64,000 bases of DNA, from positions 1 to 64,000 of the forward strand of contig JAPPLJ010000005.1 of assembly GCA_028819475.1 (NCBI GenBank), read 5' to 3'. Shown in pieces: positions 9,876 to 20,199 of this stretch. The first letter of the stretch is position 1, and every line of letters begins with the position of its first letter. The notes under the pieces are model-generated. The model saw only the letters and a list, made by a program, of their open reading frames with translations. It did no database searches and had not been told where the DNA came from. A program made the position numbers and the translations under genes. The DNA comes from Rhodospirillaceae bacterium (GTDB taxonomy: Bacteria; Pseudomonadota; Alphaproteobacteria; Bin65).

Positions 9876-10361
9876 CTATACTTCCCTGGTTTCGGATCGC
9901 TCTTCTCCCCCGTCCCGGCATTGCAGGATGTGGGTACATTCGCAGGAGAACACCGCCGCGCCGTCCTGGTTGACCGTCCGGTGCTCCATGGTCACCGCGC
10001 CGCGGTCGGGCTTCGATTCGAAGCGCCGGACCGAGACGACCTCGGATTCGACGTGCAGCGTATCGCCGGGGCGCACCGGCTTGAGCCAGCGCAATTTGTC
10101 GATGCCGGGGCTCGCCAGCGCCGCCGCGCCGATGACGCCGTCCATCTGGAACTGGCGGAAGGTCATGCAGACCGTGTGGAAGCCGCTCGCCATCAGGCCG
10201 CCCTGGGCCACGGTGCGCGGGTGGCGCGCGTTGGTGTGGTAGGGCTGCGGATCCCACTGCATGGCGAAATCGATCACCTGGCTCTCGGCCACCGTCTCGC
10301 CTTCGGTGACGAACCGGTCGCCGGGTGCGAAGTCCTCCATGAAAAGATCGTAGCCGCCCAT
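9876..10361 (-). CDS. MaoC-family dehydratase
   Basis: A 161-residue single-hotdog protein similar to R-specific enoyl-CoA hydratases. The N-terminal FAPGDRFVTEGETVAESQVIDFA and the active-site segment WDPQPYHTN, with the Asp and His of the hydratase dyad, are present, followed by AQGGLMASG. It probably acts on an acyl-CoA; the substrate is unknown. The start at 10361 is the only one that gives the family N-terminus. Divergent from tam. Confidence 0.85.
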   Translation of the reverse strand: MGGYDLFMEDFAPGDRFVTEGETVAESQVIDFAMQWDPQPYHTNARHPRTVAQGGLMASGFHTVCMTFRQFQMDGVIGAAALASPGIDKLRWLKPVRPGDTLHVESEVVSVRRFESKPDRGAVTMEHRTVNQDGAAVFSCECTHILQCRDGGEERSETREV

Positions 10362-10452
10362 CGGGTCTCCCCCGTCCACCGGTCGCGCAATTTCCGTCCC
10401 TGTGTTACGGGGTTCGAATACGGAAGGTCCAGCAGGATGTGACATTGCAGGC

Positions 10453-11241
10453 ATGACAGGCGTAACGACGAACCGCGACGCATGGGATCCGGCGCAGTAT
10501 CTGCGCTTCGCCGGCCACCGGCTGCGCCCGGCGCTCGACCTGCTGAACCGGATCGACCTGGAGCGGCCGGCGACGGTGGCCGACCTCGGTTGCGGCGCCG
10601 GCAACGTCACCCGCTGGCTGGCACAGCGCTGGCCGGAGGCCGCCGTGACCGGGATCGACGGCTCGGCCGCCATGCTCGAAAAGGCGGCGGAAACCCTGCC
10701 GGAGATCCGCTGGCGGCAGGCCGATATCGCCGCCTGGGCGCCGGACCGGCCGCAGCACCTGATCTACTCCAACGCGGCGCTGCACTGGCTGCCGGCTCAC
10801 GAGGCCCTGTTCCCGAAGCTGGCCGGCGATCTGGCGCCGGGCGGCGTGCTCGCGGTGCAGATGCCGCGCAATTTCGCGGAGCCGTCGCACACCGCGATGG
10901 CCGATGCCGCGCGCGACGGGCCGTGGATCGAAACCCTGGAACCGCTGCTGAAGCCGCCGCCGGTGCACGAGCCGGCCTTCTACCACCGGGTGCTGGCGCC
11001 GGTCGTTTCGGAGTTCGACCTGTGGGAGACGACCTATTTCCAGCTGCTCGAAGGCGAGAACCCGGTCGCCGAATGGACCAAGGGCACCTGGCTCAAGCCG
11101 ATGCTCGACGCGCTCGGCGCTGACTGGCGCGCCGGTTTCGAGGCAGCCTATCGCGCCCGCATCGCCGACGCCTACCCGCCCGGCCCGGACGGCCGGACCC
11201 TGTTCCCCTTCCGGCGCCTGTTCCTTGTCGCCAAGCGGTAA
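10453..11241 (+). CDS. tam: Trans-aconitate 2-methyltransferase
   Basis: A 262-residue class I SAM-dependent methyltransferase. AWDPAQYLRFAGHRLRPALD matches the Tam N-terminus, ADLGCGAGNVTRWL is the SAM-binding motif I, and the ALHWLPAHEALFP, VLAVQMPRNFAEPSH and WETTYFQLL blocks are all specific to Tam. It would methylate trans-aconitate, a spontaneous by-product that inhibits aconitase. It stands alone, with its start 91 nt from the divergent MaoC gene and its 3' end facing the hotdog gene. Confidence 0.9.
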   Translation: MTGVTTNRDAWDPAQYLRFAGHRLRPALDLLNRIDLERPATVADLGCGAGNVTRWLAQRWPEAAVTGIDGSAAMLEKAAETLPEIRWRQADIAAWAPDRPQHLIYSNAALHWLPAHEALFPKLAGDLAPGGVLAVQMPRNFAEPSHTAMADAARDGPWIETLEPLLKPPPVHEPAFYHRVLAPVVSEFDLWETTYFQLLEGENPVAEWTKGTWLKPMLDALGADWRAGFEAAYRARIADAYPPGPDGRTLFPFRRLFLVAKR

Positions 11242-11251
11242 CGGCGGCGGC

Positions 11252-12283
11252 TCAGCGGAGCGGATGGGCGAGGCAGGTGGCGGTGCCGCGCACCAGGACC
11301 CTGCCGTCGCGGTCGACCACGTCCGCATCTGCGACCGAGACCTGCCGGCCGTGCTTGACGATGCGGCCAATACAGCGCACCGGCCCGGTTTCGAGCGTGA
11401 TGGCGCGGAAAAACTCGCAGGTCAGGCTGACGGTCGAGAAGCTGTATCCGGCCGGCAGCTTCGTCTGGATGGCGCAGCCGGTCGCCGCGTCGATCAGGGT
11501 GGCGGGCACGCCGCCATGCACGATCCCCAACGGGTTGTACTGGCGCTCCGCCGGCGCGCAGACGAATGTCGCCGCGCCGTCGCCGACGGATTCGAGGCTG
11601 AAGCCGAGCGTCTGCCCGATCGGCGCCGCGGGCAACCGGCCGGCCGCAATCATGGACAGCAGTTCGAGTCCGGTCCGGTCCGCCGTCGCAGCGCGGATCG
11701 CGCCCGTATCGCCCCATTCGGCGAGAAATTCGCGCCCGGCGGGCGGCGGCGGCCCGCCGGACGGACTCGCCGGTCCGGTGGCCGGCACGACCATGAATGT
11801 GCCCTGGGCGCGCCCCGCTTCGCGGCCTTCCCGGTCGGTGATCGTCGCGTCGGACAGGACGATCCGGCGGCCGACCTTCGCGGTCCGGCCCTCGCAGACG
11901 ACCGTGCCGGAGTCGGCGGTCAGCGGGCGCTGGAAATCCACGTTGAGGCGCACGGTCCGGGTGACGGAGCCCTCTTCGATCCAGGACTGGGCGGCGATGC
12001 CGGCGGCCGAATCCGCCAGGATGGCATAGACGCCGCCATGAATGCCGCCGACCGGATTGACCATGTGCGGCCCGGTATCGCATTCGAACCGGCAATAGCC
12101 GCGCCCGACGTCGGTCAGGCGCATGTCCAGCACCGAATAGATCGGCACGGCGGGAATCTCGCCCCGCGCCATCGCCCGGAAGAAGTCGAGGCCGCCGAGC
12201 CGCCGGCGGTGGTAGGCCAGGACGCCCGGATCGACCCAGCGCAGGGTGCGGGCATTGCCGATGTTCAGCGAAGCGTCGGGCAT
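11252..12283 (-). CDS. Tandem double-hotdog (PaaI-type) thioesterase
   Basis: A 343-residue protein made of two PaaI/DUF4442-like hotdog domains. Domain 1 (about 40-170) carries NPVGGIHGGVYAILADSAAG and domain 2 (about 205-343) carries NPLGIVHGGVPATLIDAATG. Both have the HGG-x-hydrophobic-D core of acyl-CoA thioesterases, so both may be active. A Gly/Pro-rich linker (PSGGPPPPAG) joins them. Domain 2 is very close to the single-domain protein at 13083-13577, including the identical C-terminus GTATCLAHPLR, showing recent duplication. The substrate is unknown. Confidence 0.85.
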   Translation of the reverse strand: MPDASLNIGNARTLRWVDPGVLAYHRRRLGGLDFFRAMARGEIPAVPIYSVLDMRLTDVGRGYCRFECDTGPHMVNPVGGIHGGVYAILADSAAGIAAQSWIEEGSVTRTVRLNVDFQRPLTADSGTVVCEGRTAKVGRRIVLSDATITDREGREAGRAQGTFMVVPATGPASPSGGPPPPAGREFLAEWGDTGAIRAATADRTGLELLSMIAAGRLPAAPIGQTLGFSLESVGDGAATFVCAPAERQYNPLGIVHGGVPATLIDAATGCAIQTKLPAGYSFSTVSLTCEFFRAITLETGPVRCIGRIVKHGRQVSVADADVVDRDGRVLVRGTATCLAHPLR

Positions 12284-12461
12284 GGCGCGCGGATTTTTGC
12301 CGGGGGGTTGCCGAACGGAGGGCCGCGGCCGAATGGCGGGCGGTGGCGCCCGTGATACTCCAGGGGGCGGCTGCCGGGCAATCGGCGGGACCGGATGCCG
12401 CGCCGGGAATGAACGGGCCCGGCGCGGCGCTATCGGGATGCGGCCGGTCTCCGGCTGGCGT

Positions 12462-12722
12462 TCAGTGGCTTGAGAGCAGCCTGTATCCCGGCGTCCAGCG
12501 GTTTCCGGCCCGGGCGAACGCGCTGCGCAACGCCGATCCGGACCGCCGGAGGAAACCGCGCGCCGCCTCGGCCCGGATGCGATGGGCGCGCCGCAGGTAG
12601 AAATCGTAGTCGATGACTCCTTCGGCGGTACGCTTCAGGTCCGGGGTCCGGTCGTCGAGGCCCATCCGGTTCGTCGCGGGCCAGTCGGGCCGTCGGGAAA
12701 GTTCGTTGGTAAAGGTCGACAT
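12462..12722 (-). CDS. Small basic hypothetical protein
   Basis: An 86-residue protein, not recognised. It has a DYDFYLRRAHRIRAEAARGF amphipathic basic helix and no signal peptide. It is read away from a decayed LysR remnant in the same geometry as the hotdog gene and LysR gene at 13083-14719. The upstream sequence (CCTCATTTCGATTCATTT) resembles that upstream of the hotdog gene. This context suggests a real, LysR-linked gene, but coding status is not certain. Confidence 0.5.
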   Translation of the reverse strand: MSTFTNELSRRPDWPATNRMGLDDRTPDLKRTAEGVIDYDFYLRRAHRIRAEAARGFLRRSGSALRSAFARAGNRWTPGYRLLSSH

Positions 12723-12873
12723 GGCGATGCTTCCTCATTTCGATTCATTTCATCTGACTGCCGCAATCGGACATACGGCATGTCCATGGACCTCAATGTG
12801 GTAGCCAATTCCACATTCGGCAAAGGATCATTTCTCATCACAATAATTAGAATTATTCATCTGAAAACCGATC

Positions 12874-13080
12874 GTGGACCTGCCACGGCTCCCGATGCCC
12901 TGCGCGGGTTCGAAGCCGCCCGGCGTGGCAGCTTCAGGGCGGTTGCGGTTAAACCGAACCTGACGCCTTCGGCGGTCAGCCACCGGAACCGGGCGGCGGC
13001 GGACGTCCTTCAGGCGCAACGGTTCGAACGCGCGGACCGGCGCGGCGCGGCGAAGCCGGGGCTCGCGCGACGCCGCAGCG
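12874..13080 (+). pseudogene. Decayed LysR helix-turn-helix remnant
   Basis: The DNA aligns to the first ~70 codons of the intact LysR gene at 13730, including its upstream ATTCATCTGA. FEAARRGSF and NLTPSAVSHR (the recognition helix) are preserved. Relative to the intact copy the start is GTG, two bases are inserted before the DALRGFE block, one Ala codon is missing, and the rest of the gene is gone where it meets the convergent hotdog gene. It is clearly a dead paralogue. Confidence 0.8.
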
Positions 13081-13082
13081 GT

Positions 13083-13577
13083 TTATCGGAGCGGATGGGC
13101 GAGGCAGGTCGCGGTGCCGCGGGCGTAGACGATGCCGTTCCCGTCGGTCACCGTGGCGTCGGCGATGGAAATCCGCCGGCCGCGCTTGACGACTTGGCCG
13201 ACACACCGTACCGGCCCGGTTTTCGCCGTGATGGCGCGGAAATATTCACAGGTCAGCGAGACCGTCGAAAAGCTGTAGCCCGGCGGCAGTTGCGTGTAGA
13301 GGGCGGCGCCGGCGGCGCTGTCGATCAACGTCGCCGGCAGGCCGCCATGGACGGTGCCCATGGGATTGTAGTGACTTTCACCGGGCTCGTAGACGATAAC
13401 CGCCTCGCCGTTTCCGACCGAATCCAGGGTGAAGCCGAGCGTCCGGGCGATTGCGGGCGTCGGCAGTCGCCCGTCGGCAATCATGGACACGAAATCGAAG
13501 CCGTTCGCATCTTTTGCGTCGCGGATTGTGGCAGCGCCATTCGACCGTTCGATGATTTCGTCCGAAAGGGTCGACAT
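13083..13577 (-). CDS. Single-hotdog PaaI-type thioesterase
   Basis: A 164-residue protein with one hotdog domain: NPMGTVHGGLPATLIDSAAG is the active-site helix with HGG and catalytic Asp, followed by GYSFSTVSLTCEYFRAIT. It is a paralogue of domain 2 of the tandem protein at 11252-12283. It is divergent from the LysR gene at 13730 with a 152-nt AT-rich gap, a classic arrangement for a LysR-controlled target. Confidence 0.87.
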   Translation of the reverse strand: MSTLSDEIIERSNGAATIRDAKDANGFDFVSMIADGRLPTPAIARTLGFTLDSVGNGEAVIVYEPGESHYNPMGTVHGGLPATLIDSAAGAALYTQLPPGYSFSTVSLTCEYFRAITAKTGPVRCVGQVVKRGRRISIADATVTDGNGIVYARGTATCLAHPLR

Positions 13578-13729
13578 AGACCTCTCTCCCTGATTCGATA
13601 TTTTTCAACTGAAAACCAAAATTGACGATGCAGTATCGCCGCAGACATCCGTCTAGAAGTAAAAATCCTGTTTCGCAATCGGTCATTTCATATTATTAAA
13701 ATAAAAAATATTCATCTGAGAAGGTATAT

Positions 13730-14719
13730 ATGAACCTGCCCCCTCTCGATGGCCTGCGCGTGTTCGAAGCCGCCGCCCGGCGCGGCAGCTTCATCGCGGC
13801 GGCGGCCGAGTTGAACCTGACGCCGTCGGCCGTCAGTCACCGGATACGCACGCTTGAAGACGCACTTGGCGTGCGCCTGTTCGACCGCGCGCACCGGCGC
13901 GTCGTGCTGACGCCGGAGGGCGCCGGCTATGCGGCCTCGGTGGCCGAAGCGCTCGCAATCCTGCGCTCGGCAACCCGGCGCCTGTCGGCCAATCGCGCCG
14001 ACGGGCCGCTGGCGATGACCCTTTCGCCGGCTTTCGCGCTGCGCTGGCTGTTGCCGCGGCTGACCCGGTTCCAGCAGCGCCACCCCGACATCGAACTGCG
14101 CTTCGTCAGCACGTCGGACGTCCACGATTTCCGGTCCGGCGATCTCGACCTTGCGGTGCGCTACGGCCGCGGCGACTGGCCGGGGCTGGAGGCCGAATGG
14201 CTGATGGCGCTGGACGCCACCGCGGTCTGCACGCCGGAGGTTGCGGCCGGCGGGCCGCCGCTCGATGCGCCGGTCGATGTCGCCCACCGCGTGCGCATCC
14301 ATGTCGAGAACCGGCCGGACGACTGGCGCATGTGGCTGCTCGCCGCCGGCGTCGAGGGCGTCGATCCGGCGGCGGGCCCGGTCTTCGAATCCGTTCCGGT
14401 CGCCCTGGAAGCGGCGTTGAACCATATCGGCATGGTCATCGCCGACCGGCAGATCCTTGCCCGGGACCTGGCGGAGGGCCGGCTGGTCGAGCCCTTCGAC
14501 GTCCACATGCCGTCGACGGCCGGCTACTATCTCGTCTATCCGCCCGGCAGCGCGGAAGACCCGCGACTCCGGGCCTTCCGCGACTGGATGCGGGAGGAGA
14601 TTGCCGCGATGCCGGGTGGCGGCGTGACCGATCCGACAGGCAGCTTGCGGGAAAAGGTCGAGGTCCGCGGCGACATCTTCTCGACCGGCGTCGAATGGGA
14701 TGCCGATGCGCAATCCTGA
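13730..14719 (+). CDS. LysR-family regulator, GcvA-like
   Basis: A 329-residue regulator. The winged HTH (MNLPPLDGLRVFEAAARRGS, then LNLTPSAVSHRIRTLEDALG) is of the GcvA/AmpR type, followed by a linker helix and a LysR effector domain (about 90-300) with GPLAMTLSPAFALRWLLPRL. It is divergent from the hotdog thioesterase gene and most likely controls it and itself from the AT-rich intergenic region. The effector is unknown. Confidence 0.9.
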   Translation: MNLPPLDGLRVFEAAARRGSFIAAAAELNLTPSAVSHRIRTLEDALGVRLFDRAHRRVVLTPEGAGYAASVAEALAILRSATRRLSANRADGPLAMTLSPAFALRWLLPRLTRFQQRHPDIELRFVSTSDVHDFRSGDLDLAVRYGRGDWPGLEAEWLMALDATAVCTPEVAAGGPPLDAPVDVAHRVRIHVENRPDDWRMWLLAAGVEGVDPAAGPVFESVPVALEAALNHIGMVIADRQILARDLAEGRLVEPFDVHMPSTAGYYLVYPPGSAEDPRLRAFRDWMREEIAAMPGGGVTDPTGSLREKVEVRGDIFSTGVEWDADAQS

Positions 14720-14791
14720 CAACAATATCCTGATCCTCGCCGTCGGCGGGGCGCTTGGATCGGCCGAACGTCCGTTGCTGCCCGCGACCGG

Positions 14792-15703
14792 CTAACCGCG
14801 CCGCCGCGCCTGCCGCTCGCGCCAGATGACGAACAGGCCGGCGGCGGCGATGATGGCGGCGCCGGCGAGCGTGTTGGGCGGCAGGACCTCGTCGAAGACG
14901 ATGACCCCGATCAGCGCCGCCCAGATCAGCGAGGAATAGTCGAACGGCGCCAGCGCCGAGGCCGGAGCGCGGGTCAGCGCCACGATCATCGCGAAATGGC
15001 CAAGGCCGCCGAGCGCCCCCATTGCCAGCATCGCCAGCACCTGGCGCCAGTCCGGCGTCTCCCAGAAGAAGGGGGCGATGCAGGACACCACGAGGGTGCC
15101 GGCGAGCGTCGTGAATATGAGGGTCGTCGTCGCGGCATCGCCGGCCGTGACCTTGCGGGTCGCGATCTGCTGGAGCGCGTAGCAGGTCGCCGCCGCGAAG
15201 GGCAGCAGCGAGGCCCACTGGAACGTCGCCGCGCCGGGCTGCTGGATGATCAGCATCCCGCCGAAGCCGACGGCGACCGCCGACCAGCGGAACAGGCCGA
15301 TCGGCTCGCCGAGCAACGGGCCGGCAAGCGCCACGACGATGAGCGGCGCAACGAAAAAGATCGCCGTGGTTTCGCTGAGCGGCAGCGCCTCGAGCCCGGC
15401 GAAGAAGAAGAATGTCGCCGTCAGCAATAGGAGCGACCGGGAGGTCTGCAGCCCGACATGCCGGGTGCGCAGCCGGCGCGGAAAGGACGTGCCGAAGATC
15501 AGCGCGAGCAGCAGGGTCTGCGCGGCGTAGCGGCCCCAGACGATCATGACGAGGTCGATCTGGCCGGTCAGCCATTTCGCGACCGCGTCCATGCTGATGA
15601 AGCAGAACATGGCGAACAGGAACAGCGCCGCCGCCGCCGGAAAGCCCCTCGTTGCGGCAAGCGCAGTCGTCGCTGTCCGGTCATGGGCGGGCGGTGCGTT
15701 CAT
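14792..15703 (-). CDS. EamA-family (DMT) transporter
   Basis: A 303-residue inner-membrane protein with about ten hydrophobic segments arranged as two EamA repeats. LPLSETTAIFFVAPLIVVAL ends repeat 1 and APFDYSSLIWAALIGVIVF ends repeat 2, both typical of metabolite exporters of the drug/metabolite transporter superfamily. The start at 15703 (MNAPPAHD) gives a short cytoplasmic tail before the first helix; the frame further upstream lacks homology. The substrate is unknown. Confidence 0.85.
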   Translation of the reverse strand: MNAPPAHDRTATTALAATRGFPAAAALFLFAMFCFISMDAVAKWLTGQIDLVMIVWGRYAAQTLLLALIFGTSFPRRLRTRHVGLQTSRSLLLLTATFFFFAGLEALPLSETTAIFFVAPLIVVALAGPLLGEPIGLFRWSAVAVGFGGMLIIQQPGAATFQWASLLPFAAATCYALQQIATRKVTAGDAATTTLIFTTLAGTLVVSCIAPFFWETPDWRQVLAMLAMGALGGLGHFAMIVALTRAPASALAPFDYSSLIWAALIGVIVFDEVLPPNTLAGAAIIAAAGLFVIWRERQARRRG

Positions 15704-15985
15704 GGCCCGCGCGGTTGACCATGGAACCGGCCTTCGCACAAGCGCCATCGGCGCACACGGCGATGGCGAGTACCGATCGCAGACCGCGTGGCCGGCACCG
15801 GTGCGCGGAAGCCGGATAAGGAAATGGTTATATTTGCATGCCGGCCTGCCCGCTGCTAACACACGGGCCGGTTTTTCGTCGCGCGGTCCGGATCGGCGCC
15901 GCCGCCACACCACCCCGATACGCAAACTCGACCCGGACGGCGCCCGTCATGATCTTCGGGTCTACGCGCCGCCAGAGGAGATACG

Positions 15986-17401
<1,416 letters not shown>

Positions 17402-17453
17402 GGGTTGCACCCGGACCGGGGAAACGCCGGTTCGCGCCGCCCCTTCCGGCCTG

Positions 17454-18086
17454 CTACGCCGCCAGCGCGACGTTGCCGGAGAGGAGAGCCGCCCGCGCCG
17501 CGACGACGAAGGCCTGCATCCTTTCCGGGCACTTGCGCCCCGGCTCCAGTTCGACGCCGCTCGACACGTCCACGGCTGCCGGGCGGAAGCGGCGGATGCG
17601 GCCGGCGACATTGTCCGCGTCCAGGCCGCCGGCGAGAATGAACCGCGGATCGCCGGCCAGGGCCGAAGCCGCCGCCTCGTCCGCCGGCAGCCCGGCGCCG
17701 CCGTAGCGGTCGCCCGCGTCGCCGTCGAGCAGATAGCCGGCGGTCCGGTATTCGAACACCCGCCGGCGCGGCACGGCGCCGCGGAACGCCTTGATCACCG
17801 GGCCCGGCAGGGCGTGAGCGGTGTCCGGCTGCTCGTCGCCGTGCAGTTGGATTGCGGTCAGCCCGACCCGGTCCCGGATCGTGTGGATCTGCGCCGGCGG
17901 CAAGTTCACAAACACGCCGACCCGGGCGACGAAGGGCGGCAGGCAACGGGCAATTTCCGCAGCCCGGAGGGCCGTAACCGCCCGCGCGCTCGGCGGATGG
18001 AAGACGAAGCCAAGGGCGTCGGCGCCGGCCCCGACTGCGGCCCGGGCATCCCGCTCGCTCGTAATGCCGCAAATCTTGATCCGCAT
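17454..18086 (-). CDS. trpF: Phosphoribosylanthranilate isomerase
   Basis: A 210-residue TIM barrel catalysing the third committed step of tryptophan synthesis. The start MRIKICGITSERDARAA contains the catalytic Cys, LTAIQLHGDE is the conserved mid-barrel strand, and LAGGLDADNV and VDVSSGVE hold the phosphate-binding and catalytic Asp residues. It starts 3 nt after the trpC stop, so trpD-trpC-trpF form one translationally linked unit. In many alphaproteobacteria trpF sits with trpBA instead. Confidence 0.95.
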   Translation of the reverse strand: MRIKICGITSERDARAAVGAGADALGFVFHPPSARAVTALRAAEIARCLPPFVARVGVFVNLPPAQIHTIRDRVGLTAIQLHGDEQPDTAHALPGPVIKAFRGAVPRRRVFEYRTAGYLLDGDAGDRYGGAGLPADEAAASALAGDPRFILAGGLDADNVAGRIRRFRPAAVDVSSGVELEPGRKCPERMQAFVVAARAALLSGNVALAA

Positions 18087-18089
18087 CGC

Positions 18090-18905
18090 TCAGGCCGCTT
18101 CGCTCCGGACAAAGGCCCGGCGCGCTGTCTCGCCCTGCGCCCGGAACTCGGCGATCAGCGCGCCAGGCTTCTCTGCGGTCATCAGTGAGGTTCCGACCAG
18201 CACAGAGTCGGCGCCGGCATCGAGCATCCGCGCGGCGTCGGCACCGGAATGAATGCCGCTCTCCGCGACCTTGACGGTCGCCGGCGGAATTTGCGGCAGC
18301 AGGCGTTCGCAAACCGCCAGATCGACGCTGAGATCGGTCAGATTGCGGTTGTTGACCCCGATGACCGGGGCGCCGGCATCCAGCGCAACGCGCAGTTCGG
18401 CCTCGTCATGGACCTCCACCAGCGCGTCCAGCCCCGCCTCTGCGGCCTGGCCGAGATAGTCCTGCAGCGCCTCGCCGAGGGCGGCGACGATCAGCAGCAC
18501 GGCATCGGCCCCGGCCGCGCGGGCTTCGACAAGCTGATAGGGATCGACCACGAAATCCTTGCGCAGGACCGGCGCGGTCTGCGCGTCCCGCACGATCTCC
18601 AGGTCTTCGAGCGCGCCGCCGAAATGATCCGGCTCCGTAAGCACGGAAATCGCCGCGGCGCCTGCATCGGCATAGCGCCGGGCGGTCGCGCCGGCATCGG
18701 CGTCGCCTGCAAGCGTCCCCGCCGAGGGCGACCGGCGCTTGACCTCGGCAATCACGCCGAGGCCCGGCGCGCGCAGCGCTCCGGCAAAATCGCGGAAGGC
18801 CGGCGCCAGGGGCAACCGGTCGCGCAGCGCTTCGAGCGGCAGCGCATGCCTGGCGGCGGCGACCGCCTCGCGCCGCGCCTCGAGGATCGGCGTCAGGCGG
18901 TTCAT
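18090..18905 (-). CDS. trpC: Indole-3-glycerol phosphate synthase
   Basis: A 271-residue TIM-barrel enzyme that closes the indole ring. The N-terminal helix (MNRLTPILEARREAVAAA), LGVIAEVKRRSPSAG (catalytic Glu/Lys), VLRKDFVVDPYQ (catalytic Lys) and VKVAESGIHS blocks are all present. The ATG at 18905 overlaps the trpD stop as ATGA, so it is coupled. Confidence 0.96.
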   Translation of the reverse strand: MNRLTPILEARREAVAAARHALPLEALRDRLPLAPAFRDFAGALRAPGLGVIAEVKRRSPSAGTLAGDADAGATARRYADAGAAAISVLTEPDHFGGALEDLEIVRDAQTAPVLRKDFVVDPYQLVEARAAGADAVLLIVAALGEALQDYLGQAAEAGLDALVEVHDEAELRVALDAGAPVIGVNNRNLTDLSVDLAVCERLLPQIPPATVKVAESGIHSGADAARMLDAGADSVLVGTSLMTAEKPGALIAEFRAQGETARRAFVRSEAA

Positions 18906-19927
18906 GCCGCAGCCGCCTGCGTCTCGGCGGCGTAGCCGAGGCGGGCCAGCGTCGCTGCCGCGGCGGCGCTGTCGATGGTCCGGGCCGCAAGGCCGGCGGC
19001 GTCGCGCAGGCTCCCGGCAGCGCCGGCGGCATAGAGCGCCGCTGCCGCATTGAGCAGGATTCCGTTGCGGGCCGGGACATCCTTGCCCTCCAGGACCGCG
19101 CGGATGATCCGTGCGTTGAACGTACAATCGCCGCCGCGCACCGATTCGACCGGCCGTTCGGCGAGACCGAAATAGGCCGGGGTGACGGTTCGTTCCGTCA
19201 GGGCGCCTCCGCCGACTTCGACCACCAGGGTCCGCCCCGTCGGCGCGATTTCGTCAAGACCGCATTCCGCCGAAATAACGAGGGCCCGCTCAACTCCCAG
19301 ACGCAGCAGCGCCTCCGCCATGAAGCGGGTACGGGAGGGATGGAAAACGCCCACAACTTGCGTCGGCACACGCGCCGGGTTGGTGAGCGGGCCCAGGAGG
19401 TTGAACAGCGTCGAAACCCCCAGGGCCTTGCGGACCGGGGCGACGCTCTTCATGGCGGGATGATAGTGCGGAGCGAACAGGAAGCTGAAGTTGCTGTCCC
19501 GGATCGCCGCCGCGGCTCCCTGAGGTGACAAACCGGTGGGAATGCCGAGCGCATCGAGCACATCGGCGCTGCCGCACCGGGACGAGACGGACCGGTTGCC
19601 GTGCTTGGCGACCGGAACGCCGGCCGCGGCCGCGACCAGGGCGGCGGCGGTCGACAGGTTGATCGAGCCGAAGCGGTCGCCGCCCGTCCCTGCGGTGCAC
19701 AGCACGGGCCGGACCGTATCGGGCAGCCGTACCGCGCGCGCGCGGAATGCCATCGCGGCGCCGACCAGTTCGTCGACGGTCTCGCCCTTGACCCGCAGGG
19801 CCATGAGGAAGCCGGCGATCTGCGCGGGTTCGCAGTCGTGGTCGACGAAAGCGCCGACCGCGGAAGCCATTTCGTCGGCTGTCAGATCTTCGCGGCGGGC
19901 GATTTTTTCGAGGGTGTCGTTCAACAT
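18902..19927 (-). CDS. trpD: Anthranilate phosphoribosyltransferase
   Basis: A 341-residue enzyme that transfers phosphoribosyl from PRPP to anthranilate. CTAGTGGDRFGSINLSTAAA is the PRPP loop, KHGNRSVSSRCGSADVLDAL the catalytic region, and LFNLLGPLTNPA the anthranilate-side motif. It stands without trpE or trpG. It is preceded by a leader peptide gene and terminator-like hairpin (19979-20191), so it is the first enzyme gene of an attenuated trpDCF operon. Confidence 0.96.
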   Translation of the reverse strand: MLNDTLEKIARREDLTADEMASAVGAFVDHDCEPAQIAGFLMALRVKGETVDELVGAAMAFRARAVRLPDTVRPVLCTAGTGGDRFGSINLSTAAALVAAAAGVPVAKHGNRSVSSRCGSADVLDALGIPTGLSPQGAAAAIRDSNFSFLFAPHYHPAMKSVAPVRKALGVSTLFNLLGPLTNPARVPTQVVGVFHPSRTRFMAEALLRLGVERALVISAECGLDEIAPTGRTLVVEVGGGALTERTVTPAYFGLAERPVESVRGGDCTFNARIIRAVLEGKDVPARNGILLNAAAALYAAGAAGSLRDAAGLAARTIDSAAAAATLARLGYAAETQAAAA

Positions 19928-19978
19928 GGCGGCGGTTCTTTTTGGCGTCTGGTTGCGGATCGTCGTCCCGGAAAAGGA

Positions 19979-20012
19979 AAGGGGCCCGCCAGTTGTTTCT
20001 GGCGGGCCCCTT
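19979..20012 (-). terminator. trp attenuator terminator hairpin
   Basis: A perfect 14-bp stem (AAGGGGCCCGCCAG / CTGGCGGGCCCCTT) with a 6-nt loop lies between the leader peptide stop and trpD. In the transcript direction it is followed by TTTCCTTTTCC, an imperfect U-rich tract. Position and strength fit the terminator of a ribosome-mediated attenuator. Confidence 0.8.
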
Positions 20013-20056
20013 GAGAATTCGGATGGCCGGTTTGCGGAAAAGATCGGTTCAGTCGA

Positions 20057-20191
20057 TCAGGCGCGCACCCCGGCCGGGCCCTGTGAGCAGCGCCACCACC
20101 ACACGGCAACCGCCGCCGCGCCGGTGGGCGCGGTCAAGATGGTGCCGAACTGGGTGCGGGACTGGTTCACAGCAAACCCAAGGTTGAACAT
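20057..20191 (-). CDS. trpL: trp operon leader peptide with three tandem Trp codons
   Basis: A 44-codon open frame (MFNLGFAVNQ...AVAVWWWRCSQG...) with TGG TGG TGG at codons 31-33 (20093-20101). It ends 45 nt before the terminator stem. Ribosome stalling at the Trp codons when charged tRNA-Trp is scarce would disrupt the terminator and allow trpDCF transcription. The promoter upstream places the transcript start 1-3 nt before the ATG and there is no Shine-Dalgarno, so the leader is probably leaderless, as reported for trpL in Sinorhizobium. Confidence 0.88.
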   Translation of the reverse strand: MFNLGFAVNQSRTQFGTILTAPTGAAAVAVWWWRCSQGPAGVRA

Positions 20192-20199
20192 TTGAACCG

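Noticed and set aside
15704..15985. SAH or SAM riboswitch upstream of ahcY
   Set aside because: Only generic GC-rich hairpins are present; no conserved core of the known SAH, SAM-II or SAM-V classes could be matched.
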